11,589 nucleotides of DNA. Origin: Parachlamydiaceae bacterium (GTDB taxonomy: Bacteria > Chlamydiota > Chlamydiia > Chlamydiales > Parachlamydiaceae). The stretch's first letter is position 1, and every line of letters begins with the position of its first letter. Under the pieces are notes generated by a model that saw only the letters and a program-made list of their open reading frames with translations, did no database searches and was not told where the DNA came from. Where the stretch lies: the NCBI GenBank assembly GCA_013817115.1, contig JACDDG010000039.1:1-11589 (forward strand). Direction: 5' to 3'. Both the position numbers and the translations under genes were made by a program. Of this stretch, positions 7,322-11,589 are shown piece by piece.

Positions 7322-8459
7322 TCGAAATTTCCTTATTCTCGACCGCCTGAATCACAGCGCAGTTAGCTTCATGCGTGTGCGAGCAATTAGGGAAATGGCA
7401 TTGCTTTCCACATGTATGTATTTCGGTAAAATAACTCTCGATTTCTTCCTTTTTAAGCTCCCAAATACCAAAACTTTTAATTCCGGGCGTATCAATGCAC
7501 CAGCCACCAAACTCTAAGGGCAAAAGATTTGTTGTGGTTGTTGTATGGGAGCCTTTTTTCGTACTTTCGACCATGTCCCCAATACGTAAGCTTGATCCGG
7601 TTACCGCGTTGATCAGTGAAGATTTGCCGACCCCGGATTGTCCTGAAAAGACTGATGCCTTATCGCGCATGATTTGGCTTAATTCTTCAAGTCCCTGCCC
7701 CGTAGAGACGCTCAGAGCAATAGTAGGAATATTATTTTGTTTATAGACTTCTAGAAGATGGATATAAAGCTCTTTCTCGCCATTTCTAATATGTTCCTCA
7801 ACGTCAGGATTTTCAAGTAAATCAATTTTGTTGATAACTATAACCGGTTCGAGGCCCCCTTTACGGGCCGATATTATATATCGATCAAGCAAAGGTGGCT
7901 TAAGCATAGGTGAAACTACAGAAGCCGTAATAATGACCTGGTCAATATTGGCTGCAATTAACTGTTCTTTGCGGCGGGAAAGGTTATCTGCTCGGGAAAG
8001 GGTCGTCTTTCTTGGTTCAATGTGAGCAATATATCCTTCTGATGGTCCTGTGATGTCGAATAAAACAATATCCCCAACAATAACAAGATTTTTATGGCGT
8101 GTTCGTTCTTTTTTAAGAACTCCACGGAGTAGGCAAGAGAAAAATTTCCCCTCGCTCTCAACCAAGATTCCCTTGGGAACTATTGAAATTACGCGTCCAC
8201 TATGTAGTGATTCTCTATTCAGTTTAGAGTTTGTACTCTGCGCGATTATTTTAATCTGCTGATCACGATCCGTTTTTTTGTATTTGGATCGATCTTTAGC
8301 AGAAAAAATTTTTTTTTGAAGTTTATCTGCTTTACGATTTGTACCAAAATAATGCTCTTCTAAAGGGCACCCTTCCCAACGTTGAGATGCATATTTTCTG
8401 TCATCGTTCTTATCGATTTTATCGCTATGATTGGTATTATCTTTATTATCGTTTTCCAT
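7257..8459 (-). CDS. rsgA: Ribosome small-subunit assembly GTPase RsgA
   Basis: A circularly permuted GTPase that binds the late 30S subunit and promotes release of assembly factors in the cytoplasm. An OB-fold-like region (about 85-150) precedes the G domain. The G motifs come in the permuted order typical of RsgA: NKID (210-213, G4), GQSGVGKSS (273-281, G1), TTTTT (306-310, G2) and DTPG (323-326, G3). The zinc-binding tail follows with Cys354, Cys359, His361 and Cys367. At 400 residues it is longer than the usual 290-350 because of a highly charged leader of about 85 residues, mostly Asp/Asn/Lys at first. SAKDRSKYKKTD (53-64) looks conserved, so the leader is probably real. ATG at 8459 follows AAGAGAAG, a modest ribosome-binding site. 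It is the last gene of the minus-strand cluster, 18 bases after the methyltransferase. Its 3' end overlaps the convergent ATPase frame by 65 bases. No terminator was seen. Confidence 0.97.
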   Translation of the reverse strand: MENDNKDNTNHSDKIDKNDDRKYASQRWEGCPLEEHYFGTNRKADKLQKKIFSAKDRSKYKKTDRDQQIKIIAQSTNSKLNRESLHSGRVISIVPKGILVESEGKFFSCLLRGVLKKERTRHKNLVIVGDIVLFDITGPSEGYIAHIEPRKTTLSRADNLSRRKEQLIAANIDQVIITASVVSPMLKPPLLDRYIISARKGGLEPVIVINKIDLLENPDVEEHIRNGEKELYIHLLEVYKQNNIPTIALSVSTGQGLEELSQIMRDKASVFSGQSGVGKSSLINAVTGSSLRIGDMVESTKKGSHTTTTTNLLPLEFGGWCIDTPGIKSFGIWELKKEEIESYFTEIHTCGKQCHFPNCSHTHEANCAVIQAVENKEISIIRYYSYISLVESVGQKHVKR

Positions 8460-8477
8460 TTCTTCTCTTTACTTCTT

Positions 8478-9227
8478 TTAGGCTCGTTCAATGAGTACAT
8501 ACATTAAGATAGCACCTGCAACCGCAACATTCAAGGACTCCATTTCCCCTGAAAGGGGAATAGTCACTCTTTGGCAAAAAGCAATTGCTTCTTTTGAAGG
8601 GCCATGAGCTTCATTGCTAAGTACAAGCATAAATTTTTTGGCTTTAATTGTAGCTGGTGAAACACCTTTGAGGTCTGCTAGCAGTGGAGTTAATGAGTTT
8701 CTTAGTGCTAAGTCTCTAAGCTCAGGCCAAGATCCCTGCTGTAAAGGCATGTTAAAGCAGGCTCCTCTCGAGGCCCGCAAAGCTTTCTCATTGTAGGGGT
8801 CACAGCTATTTCCAGCGATAAAAACCCCTTCCCATCCAAGTGCCAATGCGGTACGTAAAAGTGTACCTAAATTTCCTGGATCGTTAATGCTATCAAGAAC
8901 TATAATTCTATTCATACCTTCTAAAGATGTATTAGATGGTAGAGGAAACTCCGCTAGAATTCCTTCAGGGGTGATCATTCCGGAAACTTTCTTCATCACA
9001 TCTTCAGTTGTCACATAGATTTTATCTGCTTGGAAACCTTTTTCAAGTAGCCTGGGATTGGTTGTTAAAATCGTTTTAGCTTTAAAATTTTGATTGATTT
9101 CAGAAAGTAATTTGATCCCTTCAATGACGACGCTTTTTTGGTCGTGGCGGTAGCCATTATTTTGTCTGAGTTTGACCAAGTGCTTTACTAAGGGGTGTTG
9201 TAAACTAGAAATTTCCTGATAGTCCAT
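8478..9227 (-). CDS. TrmH/SpoU-family RNA 2'-O-methyltransferase
   Basis: A 249-residue SPOUT-class enzyme that transfers a methyl group from S-adenosylmethionine to a ribose 2'-OH, most likely of 23S rRNA. The N-terminal 95 residues form the substrate-binding part typical of rRNA members (ISSLQHPLVKHLVKLR, then FxVEG-like SVVIEGIKLL). The knotted SAM domain has motif 1 NDPGNLGTLLRTA (115-127, with the Asn and Arg of the active site), motif 2 LSNEAHGPS (203-211) and motif 3 IPLSGEMESLNVAVAGAI (223-240). All three motifs are intact. The exact RNA position cannot be told from sequence; RlmB- and TsnR-like assignments are both open. The gene starts 6 bases after the tRNA nucleotidyltransferase stop with no clear ribosome-binding site, suggesting translational coupling, and is followed 18 bases later by rsgA. 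Confidence 0.95.
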   Translation of the reverse strand: MDYQEISSLQHPLVKHLVKLRQNNGYRHDQKSVVIEGIKLLSEINQNFKAKTILTTNPRLLEKGFQADKIYVTTEDVMKKVSGMITPEGILAEFPLPSNTSLEGMNRIIVLDSINDPGNLGTLLRTALALGWEGVFIAGNSCDPYNEKALRASRGACFNMPLQQGSWPELRDLALRNSLTPLLADLKGVSPATIKAKKFMLVLSNEAHGPSKEAIAFCQRVTIPLSGEMESLNVAVAGAILMYVLIERA

Positions 9228-9233
9228 AAGTTA

Positions 9234-10472
9234 TTATGATTGGGGGTTGGGCCAAATTGCCAATTGTTTAAGTCTGTTGAGAGCGTCTTCAGAGTCATCT
9301 AAGTCGTAGGTAACAGTGATCTTTTCTGCTTCTATTAATAGTTGCCCTAAGAGCTTGCTCTCGGGTATCCCATGAGTCTTTAAAAGGCTTGCTGAGACTA
9401 AAGGGGTATGTGATTTTATTCTAACAATATGCTTTTGCAAAGATTCTTGACGCAATTGATGTCCGAAAAGCAGTCGAGAATTTTCCTCAGGAACTAGAAA
9501 TGCAGCATGCGTTTTAATGACTAAAGAAGCATCAGTTTTGGCATAAAAATGTGCCCATTCTACCGGTTCAATAGTCAGATGGTTTTCGACTAAATGTTCA
9601 CACTGCAATGCAAGTCGAACTAGAGACAGATCTTTATTGCTAATTTTGAGATACTGACAAATTACAGTCATTTCATCAAAAGAAGTATTAGGAAAAAGGG
9701 CCAGCAAATAAAGAATGGTGGGACAGTTTTCAGGAAAATGTACAAAAGCCGCCACTTGTTTTTTAATAGTATTTAAATGCACATCTTTTAAAGTAGGGAA
9801 AATTACCGGTAGAAGCTGAAGTCGGTGCATTTCAATAAGAGCATGGTCAAAATTTGGACCGTTACTCATTTTGTTTAATTCCTGCCAAACACGTTCCATG
9901 GCTACCGCAGGTAGCAGCGTGTCGGCATTTTCAATCACTGCATTTTGTGTCTCAATATCGATGGCAAAACCAAAACGACAAGCAAACCGAACAGCTCGGA
10001 TCATGCGTAAGCGATCTTCGATAAATCTTTCGTAAGGATTACCGATAGCCTTGATGATTCCTTTTTTTAAATCGTCTGTTCCTCCCACGTAGTCGTAGAT
10101 GGCTCCGTCACATGGGTCGTAAAACATGCCATTTATTGTGAAATCTCTTCGATTGGCATCTTCTTGCGGAGTCGAAAGTTCAATTTGATCAGGTTTACGC
10201 CCGTCGCTATAATTTAGGTCTTTACGAAAACTCGCCACTTCAAATTGATGGCCTTCGTAAACAACGATCACAACTCCAAAATTTAAACCGACTAAAATGG
10301 TATAGGGAAATAGATCTAAAATGGTTTGAGGCGGGGCATCCGTTGCGATGTCGATGTCTGAAGAGGGGTGGCCTAAGAGGTAGTCACGCACCCATCCTCC
10401 CGCAAAATATGCTTTGTGCCCTGATTTCTTCAGTTTTTTAATGACATCTGTCGCAGATTTGAGGGGATTCAT
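9234..10472 (-). CDS. CCA tRNA nucleotidyltransferase / poly(A) polymerase family (class II)
   Basis: Predicted to add or repair the 3'-CCA of tRNAs. The 412 residues carry the class II nucleotidyltransferase head: GGWVRD (25-30), the metal-binding pair Asp39-x-Asp41 in SSDIDIATD, VGLNFGVVIV (61-70), and RRDFTINGMFYDP (108-120). The nucleotide-recognition EDRLR (152-156) and the neck ERVWQEL (193-199) follow. The C-terminal half is helical and less conserved. Class II proteins include CCA-adding, CC-adding, A-adding and poly(A) polymerase I enzymes. The length near 410, rather than 450-plus with a basic tail, favours a CCA enzyme over PcnB, but sequence reading alone does not settle it. The ATG lies 4 bases past the permease stop with no distinct Shine-Dalgarno, so coupled translation is likely. 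Second gene of the four-gene cluster. Confidence 0.93.
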   Translation of the reverse strand: MNPLKSATDVIKKLKKSGHKAYFAGGWVRDYLLGHPSSDIDIATDAPPQTILDLFPYTILVGLNFGVVIVVYEGHQFEVASFRKDLNYSDGRKPDQIELSTPQEDANRRDFTINGMFYDPCDGAIYDYVGGTDDLKKGIIKAIGNPYERFIEDRLRMIRAVRFACRFGFAIDIETQNAVIENADTLLPAVAMERVWQELNKMSNGPNFDHALIEMHRLQLLPVIFPTLKDVHLNTIKKQVAAFVHFPENCPTILYLLALFPNTSFDEMTVICQYLKISNKDLSLVRLALQCEHLVENHLTIEPVEWAHFYAKTDASLVIKTHAAFLVPEENSRLLFGHQLRQESLQKHIVRIKSHTPLVSASLLKTHGIPESKLLGQLLIEAEKITVTYDLDDSEDALNRLKQLAIWPNPQS

Positions 10473-10476
10473 GCGC

Positions 10477-11391
10477 TTAAGCTGCTATTGGTGGATTATC
10501 AACAACCACACCAGATTCTCTCAGTTCTTCTTGGTAAAAGAGGGTGAGTCCTATAGAGATTATCGCTAATGAAAGGTAGAAGGGCATAGAGACTATTTCT
10601 CCAAAATACAACCAAGCAAAAAAGGCTGCAAAAAGAGGAGTTGTCAATCCTGCAAATGACATAAATGTGGCAGTGTATCTTTTTAGCAAAAAGCCATATA
10701 AATTGTAGCAGATAAAATTCGAGACTAAGAGCAATAAAATGCTGCATTCAATAAGAGGAATATATTCTGTCACCGGGAACGGATTCCAGTCTTCAACCAA
10801 ATAGGAGTGGGCAAGCGCCAAACTGCCCCCAAAAAACATGCTTAGGCCATTTGCTGTTAGTGGAGAATAGTCATGTTCTTTGACTAATTGTCGGAGAATT
10901 ATCCAGCCATATACGTTTGAAATGGCAGCAACACAGACGGCGAGCTCAGCCCACGAAAATCCCCATAGTGAACCGGTCAGCTCTTCAGCAGAACTTTTTG
11001 ATAGTAAGATGGGGAGAAATCCTAAGAACCCAACTAAAAGACCGAACCATTTTTTTGAAGAAAGTTTTTCGCTAAAAAGAATAAATGAAAAAGCGGCTGC
11101 GACGAAAGGAGATAAGCTATAAATCAAGCAAGTTTTTGCAGGGGATAAGTAATTTAGGCCCCAAACTTCGCACACATTTGTCAAGTAAATATTAAAGAAA
11201 GCAAGGCTCAAAATTTTAAAATTAAGAGAGAAACCTTTAGGGTTGCGCCATAATTGATAAGCAATAATAAGCACGCCGGCTACAAGCATGCGGGAGCCCA
11301 CCAGAAAAAGAGGCTGGGAGTATTCCAAAGCAATTTTGCAAATAATAAAAACGGATGAAAAAAGGGCATAAAGCAAAAAGACTAAATACAA
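10477..11391 (-). CDS. EamA/DMT-superfamily inner-membrane permease
   Basis: A 304-residue, about ten-helix drug/metabolite transporter built from two EamA repeats. The first repeat has PLFLVGSRMLVAG and GLNYLSPAKTCLIYSLSPF followed by LFSEKLS. The second has RYTATFMSFAGLTTPLFAAF followed by YFGEIVS. Start is TTG at 11391, chosen because AAGGAGA sits 5 bases before it and the first helix begins at once (MYLVFLLYALFSSVF). No signal peptide is expected. The substrate cannot be read from sequence. The characterised chlamydial S-adenosylmethionine/S-adenosylhomocysteine exchanger belongs to this superfamily, and this gene shares an operon with a SAM-using methyltransferase, so a SAM carrier is a reasonable but unproven guess; amino-acid or other metabolite export is equally possible. 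First gene of the minus-strand cluster. Confidence 0.93.
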   Translation of the reverse strand: MYLVFLLYALFSSVFIICKIALEYSQPLFLVGSRMLVAGVLIIAYQLWRNPKGFSLNFKILSLAFFNIYLTNVCEVWGLNYLSPAKTCLIYSLSPFVAAAFSFILFSEKLSSKKWFGLLVGFLGFLPILLSKSSAEELTGSLWGFSWAELAVCVAAISNVYGWIILRQLVKEHDYSPLTANGLSMFFGGSLALAHSYLVEDWNPFPVTEYIPLIECSILLLLVSNFICYNLYGFLLKRYTATFMSFAGLTTPLFAAFFAWLYFGEIVSMPFYLSLAIISIGLTLFYQEELRESGVVVDNPPIAA

Positions 11392-11395
11392 AATA

Positions 11396-11402
11396 TCTCC
11401 TT
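11396..11402 (-). promoter_or_regulatory. Ribosome-binding site deciding the TTG start of the permease
   Basis: On the minus strand AAGGAGA lies here, with GGAG five bases before the TTG at 11391-11389. It is the best Shine-Dalgarno sequence in the window and there is no ATG at a comparable distance, so it fixes the unusual start codon. Confidence 0.85.
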
Positions 11403-11445
11403 AAAAAAGGGAATGCGGGTGTGATAATTAGCTAAATTTAAAATT

Positions 11446-11474
11446 ATAATAAAGCAAATTAATATGTTTGTCAA
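11446..11474 (-). promoter_or_regulatory. Sigma70/sigma66-type promoter of the four-gene cluster
   Basis: On the minus strand an exact TTGACA (11474-11469) is followed after 17 bases by TATTAT (11451-11446), one mismatch from TATAAT. Transcription should begin near 11439, giving a leader of about 48 bases before the permease start. The flanks are AT-rich. No operator-like dyad is evident over it. With the short gaps between the four genes, this promoter could drive all of them. Confidence 0.75.
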
Positions 11475-11589
11475 TCTATAATTGAGTAAATTGAGTGTAT
11501 ACCGAAGTGCGTTCAAATGTTGGTTTTTGGCAAAGAGAAAGCTCCCGCGATTAAGCGATCAAAAACAGCCCCATATTATAATATTGGGT
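11475..11589. other. Right-edge intergenic sequence
   Basis: No gene is seen here. Near the edge, the self-complementary ATATTATAATAT is bounded by CCC and GGG (about 11571-11588). It could be part of a hairpin cut by the window end. Nothing else is recognisable. Confidence 0.5.

Noticed and set aside
11571..11588. AT-rich dyad at the right edge as an intrinsic terminator
   Set aside because: It is cut by the window end, has few GC pairs and no visible T tract, so it cannot be judged.

Overview
The window looks like chromosomal DNA from an AT-rich, obligately intracellular chlamydia of the environmental (amoeba-associated, Parachlamydia/Protochlamydia-like) type. Three things suggest this: an enolase with a chlamydia-like sequence, a very large SWIM-domain SNF2 ATPase of the bacterial/chlamydial kind, and loose, repeat-rich intergenic DNA. 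This placement comes from recalled family resemblance, not from a search.

Layout, left to right. (1) 9-1289, minus strand: complete enolase gene (eno). (2) 1290-1854: a 565-base divergent intergenic region with no gene but several repeats, namely a small G-stepped tandem repeat, degenerate copies of a CRCAGAGAC-type dispersed repeat, an 8+7 bp hairpin, and a 23-nt-arm inverted repeat. (3) 1855-5469, plus strand: a 1204-residue SNF2-family helicase-like ATPase with an N-terminal SWIM zinc motif, an internally duplicated acidic tract and a full set of ATPase motifs. (4) 5470-5832: a second repeat-rich gap. It holds another dispersed-repeat copy, a perfect 26-bp palindrome next to a TATAAT box, and two consecutive G5/C5-bounded palindromes that end just before the next gene. 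(5) 5833-7321, plus strand: a COG1672/DUF234-type P-loop ATPase broken by a frameshift at a T5 run. It has Asn where the nuclease-like C-terminal domain should have Asp, and its 3' end runs 65 bases into the convergent rsgA. (6) 11391 down to 7257, minus strand: a tight four-gene cluster with gaps of 4, 6 and 18 bases. In order of transcription it encodes an EamA/DMT permease, a CCA/poly(A)-type tRNA nucleotidyltransferase, a TrmH/SpoU RNA 2'-O-methyltransferase and the ribosome-assembly GTPase RsgA. A TTGACA-N17-TATTAT promoter and a strong AAGGAGA ribosome-binding site precede the first gene.

How the parts fit. The minus-strand cluster is a plausible RNA/ribosome-maturation operon: tRNA 3'-end synthesis, RNA methylation and 30S maturation. 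It is headed by a metabolite permease, possibly for S-adenosylmethionine, the methyltransferase's cofactor (inference only). Enolase and the SNF2 protein are housekeeping-type genes. The least ordinary part is 5540-7321, where an apparently decaying ATPase gene with an elaborate palindromic leader sits between two core gene blocks. It looks like an acquired or multi-copy accessory cassette rather than a new multi-gene system. I see no CRISPR array, tRNA, rRNA, transposase or phage gene.
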